Made by a program: the position numbers and the translations under genes | NCBI RefSeq assembly: GCF_018069625.1 | Contig: NZ_CP072941.1 | Span: forward strand, 1,240,001-1,304,000 | Reading direction: 5' to 3' | From: Streptomyces yatensis | GTDB lineage: Bacteria > Actinomycetota > Actinomycetes > Streptomycetales > Streptomycetaceae | Length of the DNA: 64,000 bases | The notes under the pieces: model-generated | The model's input: the letters and a program-made list of their open reading frames with translations, nothing else | What the model was told of the DNA's origin: nothing | The model's database searches: none | Shown here: one piece after another, positions 8,663 to 18,283 of the stretch | Layout: each line of letters starts with the position of its first letter | How positions within the stretch are numbered: position 1 is the stretch's first letter

Positions 8663-10555
8663 TCAGCCCTTCTGTTCGACGCGCACCCAGTCCACCTCCG
8701 CCTGCACTCCGCCCGCCGCGATCCGGTCGACGCTGGACTGCGGCAGACCCCAGTAGGGGGTGGTGACCTTGTTCCACCCGGCCGGATACGCCCCGCCCAG
8801 GGCGAGGTTGAGGATGACGTACTGGTTGTGGCCGAAGACCCACTGGCCACGGGTGGATTCGAGCTTGTTGCGAGTCGTCTCCTGGACCACCCGGTCGTCC
8901 ACGAAGAAACGCATCACGGTGGGTGTCCACTCGACCGCATAGGTGTGCCACTGGTCGGCGCGGCCGCCGCCCTCGTAGATCTGGCGGGCGCCGATGTTGC
9001 CGTCCGCCGAATAGCCGGGACCGTGCAGGGCGGTGCTGGTCCAGTCCGCGTAGCCGATGTTCTCCATGATGTCGGTCTCGCCGGAGGACGGCCAGGACAC
9101 CGATGGATCGTCCACATCGCTGCCCAGCAGCCAGAACGCGGGCCAGAACCCGTCGCCGACCGGCAGCTTCATCCGGGCGCTGACCCGCCCGTAGGTGAAG
9201 TCCATCTTGGTGTGGGTGTCGATGCGCCCGGAAGTGAAGTCGTAGGTGCCGCCGCCCGCCTGGGTGCAGCCCTTGCAGTACTTCGCCCTGAGGACGAGAT
9301 TGCCGTTCTCGGTGCGGATGGTGTCGGAGGAGTCGACATACGCCTGTGACTCGCCGTTCACCGACCCCATCTCCTGGCCGGTCCGCACCACACGCCACTT
9401 GGAGCGGTCGAGGGTGGCTCCGGTGAAGTCGTCGAGGAATGTCGTCCGGTAGGCGCCGGACTGTTCACCGGGGAGGGCGGGGTAGGCGGCGGAGGCGCTC
9501 CCGCCGGTGCCCCAGACCTGGAACTCGTAGAGCGAGTAACCGAATTGGGCCGTCGCCGGGGCCGGGTTGTAGAAGGAGCGGCGCTCCTTGCCGAGCATCC
9601 GCACATAGCGGCCGGTGGCGGGCTGCGACAGCCTCACGGTGTCATGGCGGCCCACCGCGTCGGCGGGCGATTTGACGTCCGCGCGACGGGCGGCCACCTC
9701 GGCGGCGGAGGGCTGATACACCGTGCGCCAGGTGCGGTTGTCGTCGGACACCTGCACCTGGTAGTCGACGGCGTAGGCCGCCTCCCAGTAGAGGTCGACG
9801 GTGTCGATCGTGGAGGTGGCGCCGAGGTCCACCGAGACCCAGCGGTCGGCGTTCCAGTCGCTGGACCAGCGGGTCTGGTCGTCCTTGAGGTTGGCGGGCC
9901 AGCCGCCGTCGGTGAGGAACGCGGGTGAATTGCCGGCGTGCTGGTAGTAGTTGGAGTAGGCGGGGTGGTTCAGGGCGAGGTTGGTGCGGGTCGTGGACGC
10001 CGGGGCGGGCTCTCCGCCGTAGACCTTGAACGAGTACAGCGAATAGCCGTAGGGCGTGCCACGCTCGACACCACGCATCCGTACGTAGCGGCCGGTGACG
10101 TCCTGCGGATAGGTGTGGGCGGTGAGGGATCCTCCGGTGCCGGCGTTCTCGGTGTAGAAGGGGGTCCAGTCGGTGCCGTTCTTCGACACCTCCAGGACGT
10201 ATTTCTTGCCGTAGGCGGCCTCCCAGTCCAGGACGACGCGGTCGATCCGGATGGTGGCGCCGAGGTCGACGCGTATCCATGCGTCGTTGCTGAACGGGCT
10301 GGCCCAGCGGGTCGATCCGTTGCCGTCGAAGGCCAGGCCCGGGGCGGTGCCGTCGTTCTCGCTACCGGATGCGGTGACGGCATTGTGATTGGCGGCGTAC
10401 GCGGCCGCCGCGCGGTCGGTGTCCCAGGTTGCCTGGGCGGCGGCCGCGGTGGAGTGCGAGGTGGGTGTGGCGAGGGCCGGGCCCGTGGTCAGGACCGCCA
10501 CCGTGGCGAGGGTGGCGAGGGCGCTCAGCAGGGTGCGGGGGGTACGGGATGGCAT
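8663..10555 (-). CDS. Secreted GH16 endo-beta-1,3-glucanase with two F5/8C (discoidin/CBM32-like) domains
   Basis: 630 residues, ATG at 10555 preceded by GAGGAG. Signal peptide to about 30. Two tandem discoidin-like modules follow (about 45-185 and 190-365), each with NxSTRW/DQTRWSS and GRYVRM signatures and the GYSLYxFxVxG end. The GH16 domain covers about 385-630. The catalytic motif GETDIMEN lies near residue 490 (nucleophile and acid/base Glu flanking Asp); WPAFWLLG and EVDWVRVEQ are other GH16 landmarks. The likely substrate is laminarin or fungal beta-1,3-glucan; the F5/8C modules should bind it. GH16 is polyspecific, so the bond type is inferred from the motif and the cluster. Confidence 0.88.
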   Translation of the reverse strand: MPSRTPRTLLSALATLATVAVLTTGPALATPTSHSTAAAAQATWDTDRAAAAYAANHNAVTASGSENDGTAPGLAFDGNGSTRWASPFSNDAWIRVDLGATIRIDRVVLDWEAAYGKKYVLEVSKNGTDWTPFYTENAGTGGSLTAHTYPQDVTGRYVRMRGVERGTPYGYSLYSFKVYGGEPAPASTTRTNLALNHPAYSNYYQHAGNSPAFLTDGGWPANLKDDQTRWSSDWNADRWVSVDLGATSTIDTVDLYWEAAYAVDYQVQVSDDNRTWRTVYQPSAAEVAARRADVKSPADAVGRHDTVRLSQPATGRYVRMLGKERRSFYNPAPATAQFGYSLYEFQVWGTGGSASAAYPALPGEQSGAYRTTFLDDFTGATLDRSKWRVVRTGQEMGSVNGESQAYVDSSDTIRTENGNLVLRAKYCKGCTQAGGGTYDFTSGRIDTHTKMDFTYGRVSARMKLPVGDGFWPAFWLLGSDVDDPSVSWPSSGETDIMENIGYADWTSTALHGPGYSADGNIGARQIYEGGGRADQWHTYAVEWTPTVMRFFVDDRVVQETTRNKLESTRGQWVFGHNQYVILNLALGGAYPAGWNKVTTPYWGLPQSSVDRIAAGGVQAEVDWVRVEQKG

Positions 10556-10612
10556 GCGGCTCTCCTCGATGAGGTCGTGGGGGTGCACGTGTGATGCCGA
10601 TGGGTGTTCGTA

Positions 10613-10775
10613 CCGATGTGCCGATGTGCCGATGTGCTTTGCGTTGTGCCGATGTGCCGCGGGCGGATCTTCCCCTCCCCGCCCCTTCCCGATACCAGGG
10701 GCTCCGCCCCTGGACCCCGGGAGCTGCGGCGAGCCCCGCCACGCGGCGGACCCGCATATCGATGCCGCGAGAAGG
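10613..10775. repeat. 8-bp microrepeat plus inverted copy of the intergenic element
   Basis: CCGATGTG occurs at 10613, 10621 and 10629 in tandem and again at 10649, just upstream of the GH16 start. From about 10668 a GC-rich element related to the one at 8.0-8.2 kb follows (CCCCTCCCCGCCCCTTCC, GGGGCTCCGCCCCTGG, GCGGACCCGCATATCG), with its first part inverted. Confidence 0.6.
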
Positions 10776-11262
10776 GGCGGAGCCCCGGAACGGGGGCTGG
10801 AGCGGAGCCCCGGAACGAGGCCTGAGGCAGAGCCCCGGAACGGGGCCTGAGGCAGAGCCCCGGAACGGCGCCTGGAGCAGAGCCCCGGAAAGGGGCCTGG
10901 AGCGAAGCCCCGGAACGAGGCCTGGAGCAGAGCCCCGAAACGAGGCCTGGAGCGAAGCCCCGCCCCGGGGCCTGAGGCAGAGCCTCGGTACGGGATCTGA
11001 GGCGGAGCCCGCCCCGGGGTCCGGGGCGAAGCCCCGCTACGGGGCCTGGAGCGAAGCCCCAGTTGCGGGGCCTGGGACGAAGCCCCAGTTGCGGGGCCTG
11101 GGACGAAGCCCCAGTTGCGGGGCCTGGAGCGAAGCCCCAGTTGCGGGGCCTGGGACGAAGCCCCAGTTACGGGGCCTGGAGCGGAGCCCCGCCCGGGATC
11201 TGAGGCAGAGCCCGCCCCGGGGTCCGGGGCGAAGCCCCGGAACGGGGGCTGGGGCGGGGCCC
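10776..11262. repeat. Imperfect 25/26-bp tandem array, about 19 units
   Basis: The unit reads roughly AGCCCCGGAACG then GGGCCTGAGGCAG, period 25 bp in the first half; from about 11050 a 26-bp variant with AGTTGCGGGG takes over. Each unit has GGGG(C/T) and AGCCCC arms able to pair with neighbours. It fills most of the gap between the GH1 stop and the GH16 start. It leaves one minus-strand frame open across the whole gap, which is a composition effect and not a gene fusion. Confidence 0.85.
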
Positions 11263-11346
11263 CGGTTTCGGGAAGGGGCGGGGAGGGGAACGGCTCGCCG
11301 CAGGCGGCACGGCCCGCCGCGGGCGGAACCATCCGCCGCCGCCCCC

Positions 11347-12711
11347 CTAGGCGGCGCGCCGGGCCCCGCCCCGGTGGTCGCGGATGATTTCCGCGTAGCG
11401 GTGGCCGGAGCCCTTGATGGTGCGGGTCTGCGTGGCGTAGTCGACGTGGACGAGGCCGAAACGCTTGTCGTATCCGTAGGCCCACTCGAAGTTGTCGAGC
11501 AGCGACCAGGCGAAGTAGCCGGCCAGCGGGGCGCCCTTGCGGGCCGCCGAGGCGCAGGCCGCGAGGTGCTGGACGAGGTAGTCCTGGCGCTCGGGGTCGT
11601 CGATGGTCCCGTCCGGGCGTACGACGTCGGGGTAGGCGCAGCCGTTCTCGGTGACGTACAGCTTGCGGGCGCCGTATTCGCCGGTCAGGCGCAGCAGGAG
11701 GGTTTCGATGCCGGTGGCGTCGATCTCCCAGTCCATGCCCGTGCGGGGCAGGTCCGGGCGGCGGACGGCGCGGGCGTGGGGGGCCGGGCCGGTGGGGTCG
11801 TCGGTGACGGTGGCCGGGAAGTAGTAGTTCAGGCCCAGCCAGTCCAGGGGTGCGGCGATGGTCTCCAGGTCGCCGGGGCGCTCCGGCAGTTCGACGCCGT
11901 AGACCTCGCGCATGTCCGCGGGGAAGCCGCGGCCGTGGACCGGGTCCAGCCACCAGCGGTTGGTGTGGCCGTCCATGCGGCGCGCGGCCGCCTGGTCCTC
12001 GGGCCGGTCGCTGGCGGCCTCGACGGTGTTGAGGTTGTTGACGATGCCGAGTTCGGCGCCGGGTGCGGCGGCCCGGATCGCCTGGGCGGCGAGGCCGTGG
12101 CCGAGCAGCAGATGGTACGAGGCGCGGACCGCCGCGGTCAGATCGGTGAGCCCGGGCGCCATCACACCTTCGAGGTGGCCGATCCAGGCCGAGCACAGCG
12201 GCTCGTTGAGGGTGGTCCAGTGGTGCACCCGGTCGCCGAGGCGGCCGGCCACCACCGAGGCGTACGCGGCGAAGTGTTCCGCGGTGTCGCGCACGGGCCA
12301 GCCGCCCCGGTCCTGGAGCACCTGCGGCAGGTCCCAGTGGTACAGGGTGACGGACGGGGTGATGCCCGCCTCCAGCAGACCGTCGATCAGCTCGTCGTAG
12401 AAGGCCAGGCCCTTGGCGTTGACCGGCCCGTCACCGCCCGGCATCACCCGTGGCCAGGCGATGGAGAGCCGGTAGGCGTTGGTGCCCAGCCGCTTCATCA
12501 GCCCGATGTCGGCGCGCCAGCGGTGGTAGTGGTCGCAGGCCACATCGCCGTGGTCGTCGCCCGCGATCTTGCCCGGCGTGTGCGAGAAGGTGTCCCAGAT
12601 CGAGGGCGACCGTCCGTCCTCGGCGGCGGCTCCCTCGATCTGGTAGGCCGAGGTGGCCGTGCCCCACAGGAAGTCGTGCGGGAAGGCTGTGAGGTCCAGG
12701 AGTTCGGACAC
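11347..12711 (-). CDS. GH1 beta-glucosidase
   Basis: 454 residues, the GH1 length. The GTG at 12711 has AAAGGA 6 nt upstream; a GTG at 12744 in the same frame is less well placed. GH1 marks: [29 protein letters not shown], acid/base Glu in TTLNEP near 168, nucleophile Glu in [10 protein letters not shown] near 354, and [13 protein letters not shown] at the end. No signal peptide, so it hydrolyses imported oligosaccharides in the cytoplasm. It is the last gene of the operon SBP-permease-permease-GH1. Substrate is not fixed by sequence; laminari- or cello-oligosaccharides are most likely given the extracellular glucanases nearby. Confidence 0.92.
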   Translation of the reverse strand: MSELLDLTAFPHDFLWGTATSAYQIEGAAAEDGRSPSIWDTFSHTPGKIAGDDHGDVACDHYHRWRADIGLMKRLGTNAYRLSIAWPRVMPGGDGPVNAKGLAFYDELIDGLLEAGITPSVTLYHWDLPQVLQDRGGWPVRDTAEHFAAYASVVAGRLGDRVHHWTTLNEPLCSAWIGHLEGVMAPGLTDLTAAVRASYHLLLGHGLAAQAIRAAAPGAELGIVNNLNTVEAASDRPEDQAAARRMDGHTNRWWLDPVHGRGFPADMREVYGVELPERPGDLETIAAPLDWLGLNYYFPATVTDDPTGPAPHARAVRRPDLPRTGMDWEIDATGIETLLLRLTGEYGARKLYVTENGCAYPDVVRPDGTIDDPERQDYLVQHLAACASAARKGAPLAGYFAWSLLDNFEWAYGYDKRFGLVHVDYATQTRTIKGSGHRYAEIIRDHRGGARRAA

Positions 12712-12740
12712 GTACGTCCTTTCAGAGGTGGGAAGGCCGG

Positions 12741-13637
12741 TCACTTCACGGCTCCGGCGGTGAGTCCGGCGACGAGGTAGCGCTGGAGGAGCAGGAAGCC
12801 CGCGACCACGGGAACACTGACGACGAGCGAGGCGGCCATGACCTGGTTCCAGTACACCTCGGTCTGGGTGGCGTACCCCTGGAGGCCGACGGCGAGGGTG
12901 CGGGTGGTGTCGTTGGTCATCACGGACGCGAAGAGCACCTCGCCCCAGGCGGTCATGAACGCGTAGACGGCCACGGCGACGATGCCGGGGATGGCGGCCG
13001 GAACGACGACCCGGAACAGCGCGCCGAGCGGTCCGCAGCCGTCCACCAGCGCCGCCTCGTCCAGATCGCGCGGCACCGAGTCGAAGTACCCGATGAGCAT
13101 CCAGATCGAGAACGGCAGCGAGAAGGTGAGGTAGGTGAGGATGAGGCCGCCGCGGGAGCCGAAGAGGGCGATGCCGGTGGCGTTGCCGATGTTGACGTAG
13201 ATGAGGAACAGCGGCAGCAGGAAGAGGATCCCGGGGAACATCTGGGTGGACAGCACGGTGACCGTGAACACCCGCTTGCCCCGGAAGCGGTACCGGCTGA
13301 CCGCGTACGCGGCGAAGACGGCGATCACCACCGAGCAGACGGTCGCGGCGCCCGCCACGACGAGCGAGTTCACGAAGTAGTCGGCGAGCGGGACCGTCGA
13401 CCAGATGTCGATGTAGGGGCGGATGGTGAGCCCGCTCGGCAGCCAGCGGAAGGTCCCGGAGACGTCCTGCAGTGGCTTCAGGGAGCTGGAGACCATGACG
13501 TACACCGGCAGCAGGACGAAGCCGGTGATCAGGGTGAGGAAGATCCGGCGGGCCCAGAGGAAGGACCGGGGCGGGGCCATCGGTGAGCGGGGCGGGGCCA
13601 TCGGTGAGCCGGGCGGCGCCGGGGCGGTGCTAGACAT
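12741..13637 (-). CDS. Sugar ABC transporter permease, MalG type
   Basis: 298 residues with six predicted membrane spans after a Pro-rich cytoplasmic start that contains a duplicated [14 protein letters not shown] repeat. The EAA loop reads [18 protein letters not shown] followed by PAAIPG, which docks the ATPase. It overlaps the upstream permease gene by 8 nt and ends 29 nt before the GH1 start. No ATPase gene is in the operon; Streptomyces sugar importers of this type usually share the ATPase MsiK encoded elsewhere. Confidence 0.9.
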   Translation of the reverse strand: MSSTAPAPPGSPMAPPRSPMAPPRSFLWARRIFLTLITGFVLLPVYVMVSSSLKPLQDVSGTFRWLPSGLTIRPYIDIWSTVPLADYFVNSLVVAGAATVCSVVIAVFAAYAVSRYRFRGKRVFTVTVLSTQMFPGILFLLPLFLIYVNIGNATGIALFGSRGGLILTYLTFSLPFSIWMLIGYFDSVPRDLDEAALVDGCGPLGALFRVVVPAAIPGIVAVAVYAFMTAWGEVLFASVMTNDTTRTLAVGLQGYATQTEVYWNQVMAASLVVSVPVVAGFLLLQRYLVAGLTAGAVK

Positions 13638-14628
13638 CGGCCGTCTTCCTTCGTCGGGAGGTCAGCAGGAGGTACAGGCCCGTCACCACGAGCAGGAAGA
13701 GCAGCAGCAGCACGGACATGGCGGAGCCGGTGCCGAAGTTCCAGGTGGCGAATGTCGTCTGGTAGACGTGGATCGAGATGAGGTCCGCCGCCTCCGGCGC
13801 CGCCTTGCCGAACAGCACGTACGGGGTGTTGAAGTCGTTGAACGTCCACAGGAACAGCACCAGCACCAGCACCTGGTTGACCGGGCGCAGCGAGGGCAGG
13901 GTGATGCGGCGGATCTGCTGCCACATCCCGGCGCCGTCGAGGGCGGCCGCCTCGTAGAGCTCCTTGGGGATGTTCTGCAGACCGGCCATGACGACGAGGA
14001 ACGCGAACGGCCAGCCCTTCCACACCGAGACGGTCAGCAGCGCGATGAAGCTGTTGTCGCCGATCAGCCAGAACGAGGGCTTGTCGGTGAGGCCCAGCTG
14101 GTCGTGGAGGACGTGGTTCACCAGCCCGTTGTCGTGCTGGAACATGAACGCCCAGGTGATGACGGCCGTGTAGACGGGCAGCGCGTACGGCACCAGGAAG
14201 AGGGTGCGCAGCAGCCCCCGTCCGCGGAAGGTGTCCTGGAGGAAGATGGCGGCGGCGGTGCCCAGCAGCCAGCACAGCCCGACCGAGAGCACGGTGAAGC
14301 CGCAGGTGACCCAGAACGAGTGGAGCAGCGCCTCCCCGGCCGGGGCGTTGATGTCCACCGAGATCTTGTAGTTGTCCCATCCGGACCAGGGCGCGGCGCC
14401 CCAGTCCCGGATGGAGAACCGGGTGAGCGCCTTGAAGCTCATCAGGATGCCGATCACCATCGGCACCAGATGGACCAGGAGTTCGAGGACGAGGGCGGGC
14501 AGGAGCAGCAGATACGGCAGTCCGATGCGGCGGATCCGCCCGGGGCGGCGCGGGCCTCGCGCCGCCCCGGGGGTGCTCCCCGACACCGTCCGCCGGTCTG
14601 TCTCAGCGGTCGCGGTCGTGGTGGTCAT
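13630..14628 (-). CDS. Sugar ABC transporter permease, MalF type
   Basis: 332 residues, six predicted membrane spans starting with GLPYLLLLPALVLELLVHL. The EAA loop is EAAALDGAGMWQQIRRITLP. Starts 13 nt downstream of the SBP stop and overlaps the next permease by 8 nt, so the operon is tightly coupled. It forms the translocation pore together with the MalG-type partner. Confidence 0.9.
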   Translation of the reverse strand: MTTTTATAETDRRTVSGSTPGAARGPRRPGRIRRIGLPYLLLLPALVLELLVHLVPMVIGILMSFKALTRFSIRDWGAAPWSGWDNYKISVDINAPAGEALLHSFWVTCGFTVLSVGLCWLLGTAAAIFLQDTFRGRGLLRTLFLVPYALPVYTAVITWAFMFQHDNGLVNHVLHDQLGLTDKPSFWLIGDNSFIALLTVSVWKGWPFAFLVVMAGLQNIPKELYEAAALDGAGMWQQIRRITLPSLRPVNQVLVLVLFLWTFNDFNTPYVLFGKAAPEAADLISIHVYQTTFATWNFGTGSAMSVLLLLFLLVVTGLYLLLTSRRRKTADV

Positions 14629-14641
14629 GAGGTGTCCGCAC

Positions 14642-15961
14642 TCACTTCGCCGGCATCTGCTGCTGGGCCTTCTCCAGCTTGGCCTTCACCGACTCGGTGG
14701 TCACCGGGCGTCCGCCGGCGGCATCGGCGAGGAGTTCCTTGACGGCCGTGCCGACGGAGGTCTCGAACTGCGACTCGTCGGCCACCTGCGGCAGCGCCGC
14801 GGCGCTCTTGGCGAGGGTGTCCCGCAGGGCGGCCGTCGCCTTGGTGTTGAAGGCGGAGTCGGACTGGGCGGCCTTGACCGGCGGGATGGAGCCGTACGCC
14901 TTGTTGAGGATCTTCTGCTCGGCGTCGCTGGTCATGAACTTCACGAACTTCAGGGCGCCGTCGTGGTTGTCGGTGTTCTTGAAGACGGCCAGGTTGATAC
15001 CGGCGACCATCGAGTTGACGGAGGTGCCGGAGCCGGGGGTGCCGGAGCGGACGGGCGCCGGGGCCACGCCCCACTCGTCGTCCTTCATGCCCAGCGAGGC
15101 GAGGGTGGCGGAGGCGGTCTGCCACAGGACCATCGCCGTCTTCCCCTTGGCGAAGTCGCTGAGGGACTGGTTCTGCGCGTATTCGGCGTTGCCCGGGGCG
15201 ATGATCTTGTCCTTGGCCATCAGGTCGACGTACTGCTTGATGGCGGTGACCGCGCCCTTGGAGGTGAAGTCGGGCTTGCCGTCGGCGGTGAAGAAGTCCG
15301 CGCCGTGCTGCTTGGCGAAGACGAAGACCTGGTGGATGTTCTCCGAGAGGTTCGCGCCCTCGGCGCCGAGGCCCCACTTGCCGTCCTTGGACAGCTTCTT
15401 GCCGTCGGCGACCAGCTCGTCCCAGGTGGCGGGCGGCTTGGAGATGCCGGCGTCGGCGAACATCTTCTTGTTGTAGTAGAGCGCGTACGCCATCGAGTAC
15501 AGCGGTACGGCGGCCGGGTCCTCGCCCTGCGCACCGGTCGAGCCGAGGGCGGAGTCCACGAAGCGGTCCTTGCCGCCGATGCTGTCGAAGTTCTTGGTGT
15601 CCCAGGGCAGCAGCGCCCCGGACGCCTGCAGCGAGGCGCTCCAGGTGTTGCCGATGTTCAGGACGTCCGGGCCCTGGCCGGAGGTGGTCGCGGTGAGGAT
15701 CCGGTTCAGCAGCTCGGACCAGGGAATGACCTCCAGCTTCACTCTGATCCCGGTCTGCTTCTCGAACTTGTCGAGTTCGGGCTTCAGGACCTTCTTGTCC
15801 ACCGTGATGCTGGCGCCCTGGTTGGAGGCCCAGTACGTGAGCGTCTTCGGCGAGTCGTTGGAGCCGCCGCCGTCCGTCGAGGAACCACCTCCGCACGCCG
15901 AGGCGGCAAGGGCGAGTGACAAGGTGACGGCGCCTATGGCCGCGGCTCGGATCCTGCGCAT
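14642..15961 (-). CDS. Extracellular sugar-binding lipoprotein of ABC importer
   Basis: 439 residues, ATG at 15961 behind CTGGAG. Lipobox ending at Cys23 (LAASAC), then GGGSSTDGGG spacer, then a family-1 solute-binding fold (TLTYWASNQGAS, VEV/LEVIPWSELLNRIL, GQGPDVLNIGNTW, VAGINLAVFKN). It is first in the operon with two permeases and GH1. Its ligand cannot be read from sequence; the cytoplasmic GH1 partner points to beta-linked gluco-oligosaccharides. A possible operator for the divergent ROK regulator lies at 16053-16070. Confidence 0.9.
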   Translation of the reverse strand: MRRIRAAAIGAVTLSLALAASACGGGSSTDGGGSNDSPKTLTYWASNQGASITVDKKVLKPELDKFEKQTGIRVKLEVIPWSELLNRILTATTSGQGPDVLNIGNTWSASLQASGALLPWDTKNFDSIGGKDRFVDSALGSTGAQGEDPAAVPLYSMAYALYYNKKMFADAGISKPPATWDELVADGKKLSKDGKWGLGAEGANLSENIHQVFVFAKQHGADFFTADGKPDFTSKGAVTAIKQYVDLMAKDKIIAPGNAEYAQNQSLSDFAKGKTAMVLWQTASATLASLGMKDDEWGVAPAPVRSGTPGSGTSVNSMVAGINLAVFKNTDNHDGALKFVKFMTSDAEQKILNKAYGSIPPVKAAQSDSAFNTKATAALRDTLAKSAAALPQVADESQFETSVGTAVKELLADAAGGRPVTTESVKAKLEKAQQQMPAK

Positions 15962-16052
15962 GGCTCCAGGTGTCCCTTCCGGGAGGGGTGAATGCCAAGA
16001 AGGGCCCGGGCACGCCAACCGCGTTCAACTCCCGAAGCCGCTCACGGCTTAA

Positions 16053-16070
16053 TTTAGGACGTGAGTTAAA
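16053..16070. promoter_or_regulatory. Candidate ROK-regulator operator in divergent region
   Basis: TTTAGGACGTGAGTTAAA, an AT-rich imperfect inverted repeat in a GC-rich gap, between the divergent SBP gene (start 15961) and ROK gene (start 16145). Its TCCTAAA half (minus strand) resembles the TTCCTAAC half-site of the CsnR-type boxes in this window. Assignment to the ROK protein is inference. Confidence 0.4.
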
Positions 16071-16144
16071 CCTCAAGAGAAGGTCGCGTCAAGAGATCCG
16101 GCGGAGGTATCTTGCGGCGCGGAGCCGGGACTTGAGGAGGCCAG

Positions 16145-17452
16145 GTGGCAGCACACAACGGGCGTAACGTTCGTGACCTGCGACGGGAGAACCGCGCCGC
16201 CGTGCTGCGCCGGCTGTACTTCGACGGGCCGATGAGCCGCTTCTCGCTGGCCCCCGCGACCGGGCTGAGTTCAGGTTCCATCAGCAATGTGGTCGCCGAA
16301 CTGCTTACCGAGGAGCTGGTGGAGGAGGCCGGAAGCATCGATTCCGATGGCGGCCGCCCCCGCACCCTGCTGCGGATCACACCGCACAGCGGCCACATGA
16401 TCGGGGTGGATGTCGGCGAGACCCGGGTCCGCGTCGAGCTGTTCGATCTCTCGCTGGCCGAACGGGCGCGCACCGACCGGCCGTTGCCCACGCGCGGCGC
16501 CGGGCGCCGGGTGCGTTACGACAGCGAACTGATCGCGGGCCATATCCGGGACGGCATCGCGGAGGTCCTGGAGGCGGCCGGGCGCGACCCCGCGCGGATC
16601 CTCGGCGTCGGCATCGGCGTCCCCGGCATCGTCGAACACTCCGGGGAGGACGGTGCGGTGGTGCACGGCCAGCCGATCGGCTGGGAGGCGGTGCCGCTGG
16701 AGCGGATGCTGCGCGGATCCGGCCATCTTCCGGACGAGGTCCCGTACTTCATCGAGAACGGCGCCAAGACGCTCGGGCAGGCCGAGATGTGGTTCGGCGC
16801 CGGGCGGGGTGCGCGCAACGCGGTGGTCGTGCTCTTCGGATCGGGCGTCGGCGCGTGTGTCGTCACCGAGGACGTCGAGCGCGGCCGGGCGGTGGAGTGG
16901 GGCCATCTCACCGTGCGGGTGCGCGGCCGCCGGTGCCGCTGCGGGGCACTGGGCTGCCTGGAGGCGTACGCGGGCGCGGAGGCGCTGCTGGAACGCTGGC
17001 AGGAGGCGGGCGGGCGGCCGGCGCCCGACACGGACGAGGAGACGGCCCTGACGGCGATGCTGGCCGCCGCGTACCCCGCGGACGGGGGCACCCCGGACCC
17101 GGTGGCGGCCGCCGTCCTCGCCGAGACCGCGGAGTACCTGGGCGCCGGGCTGTCCGACCTGATCAACCTCTTCCAGCCCGAGCGCATCCTCGTCGGCGGC
17201 TGGGCCGGTCTCCAGCTCGGCTCGCGTTTCCTGGACGCGGTGCGCGGCCACGCGATGTCCTACGCGTTGCCGTACCCCTCCGGACGGGTCGGCATCGACC
17301 TGGGCGCGCTGGGGCCGGACGCGGTGACGGTGGGCGCTGCGATCCTGCCACTCGCCGCGTTCTTCGCCCGCGGCGGACGCCGCCTGCCGCCCACACCCGC
17401 GCCGGAGCCCTCCCCGGCGTGGCGCGCCACCTTGGACACACGGCTGGCGTAG
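16145..17452 (+). CDS. ROK family transcriptional regulator
   Basis: 435 residues, GTG start behind GAGGAGG. N-terminal winged HTH at about 10-75 (RRENRAAVLRRLYFDGPMSR, GLSSGSISNVVAELLTEEL), then a ROK sugar-kinase-like fold from about 80 (GVDVGETRVRVELFD, VGIGVPGIVE, FGSGVGACVV). The zinc-binding CRCGALGCLE signature is present near 260. The length and HTH mark it as a repressor and not a kinase. It is divergent from the SBP-permease-GH1 operon and probably represses it until a sugar binds. It could also act on the CsnR-like boxes at 1.65 and 28.08 kb, since CsnR is itself a ROK protein. Confidence 0.88.
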   Translation: MAAHNGRNVRDLRRENRAAVLRRLYFDGPMSRFSLAPATGLSSGSISNVVAELLTEELVEEAGSIDSDGGRPRTLLRITPHSGHMIGVDVGETRVRVELFDLSLAERARTDRPLPTRGAGRRVRYDSELIAGHIRDGIAEVLEAAGRDPARILGVGIGVPGIVEHSGEDGAVVHGQPIGWEAVPLERMLRGSGHLPDEVPYFIENGAKTLGQAEMWFGAGRGARNAVVVLFGSGVGACVVTEDVERGRAVEWGHLTVRVRGRRCRCGALGCLEAYAGAEALLERWQEAGGRPAPDTDEETALTAMLAAAYPADGGTPDPVAAAVLAETAEYLGAGLSDLINLFQPERILVGGWAGLQLGSRFLDAVRGHAMSYALPYPSGRVGIDLGALGPDAVTVGAAILPLAAFFARGGRRLPPTPAPEPSPAWRATLDTRLA

Positions 17453-17502
17453 GGGGCACGGACGCGGCTGGGGCGGGGGCACGGGCGCGTCCGGCGCCGG
17501 GG

Positions 17503-17849
17503 CTATTGGCACGGCTGGCGCACTGGTACACGCGCGTCCTGCGCAGGGGCCATGCGCACGTCCGGGCGCGAGGGCTACGTGTGCGTCCGCCGCGGGGCTA
17601 CGGACACGTCCGACGCGGGGCCACGCGCACATCCGCGCAGGGCTGCAGGCGCGCATCCGGCGTGGGGCTACGAGCCCGTCCGGACGCGGGGACTACACGC
17701 ACGTCCGGAGCCGGGACTATTGGCACGGCTGGCGCACTAGTACACGCGCGTCCTGCGCAGGGGCCATGCGCACGTCCGGGCGCGAGGGCTACGTGTGCGT
17801 CCGCCGCGGGGCTACGGACACGTCCGACGCGGAGCCACGCGCACATCCG
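17503..17849. repeat. 133-bp direct duplication within a 24-bp-period repeat tract
   Basis: 17503-17635 and 17717-17849 are the same 133 bp with two mismatches. Both consist of diverged units of about 23-24 bp built on GCACGTCCGGCGCG then GGGGCTAC. The tract fills the 830-bp gap between the converging ROK and LacI genes. No coding signal; open frames here are repeat artefacts. Confidence 0.85.
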
Positions 17850-17980
17850 ACGCGGGGCCACCCGCACGTCCGCGCAGGACTACCAGCACGTCCAGGCGCA
17901 CGGGCTACAAGTACGTCCGGGCGCAGGGCTACGGCACGTCCGACGCGGGGGCGACACGCACGTCAGCGCAGGGCTACCGG

Positions 17981-18195
17981 CACGTCCAGGCGCGAGGGCC
18001 ACGGACACGTCCGACGCAGGGGCCACACGCACATCCGCGCAGGACTACGGGCACGTCCAGGCGCGAGGGCCACGGACACGTCCGACGCAGGGGCCACACG
18101 CACATCCGCGCAGGACTACGGGCACGTCCAGGCGCGAGGGCCACGGACACGTCCGACGCAGGGCTACGGCACGTCCGACGCGGGGACCGCGCGCA
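17981..18195. repeat. 71-bp tandem repeat, about 2.6 copies
   Basis: A 71-bp higher-order unit, itself three of the 23-24-bp units, begins at 17981, 18052 and 18123 (CACGTCCAGGCGCGAGGGCC at each start). The second copy is identical to the first; the third is cut short near 18165, followed by looser copies. Confidence 0.85.
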
Positions 18196-18283
18196 CGTCC
18201 CGCGCAGGGGCTACCCCCACCGGCCGGGCGCGGGGCCACGCGCACTTCCGGCGCGGAGACTGCCCGCACGTCCGGCGCGGGGG

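Noticed and set aside
10776..11262. Possible CRISPR array or riboswitch
   Set aside because: Tandem imperfect repeats without unique spacers; no leader or aptamer-like conserved core.
8663..12196. A single 1177-codon minus-strand frame joining GH1, repeat array and GH16
   Set aside because: The GH16 gene has its own ATG, ribosome site and signal peptide at 10555, and the GH1 protein is in another frame. The frame is open only because the 25/26-bp repeats lack stops.
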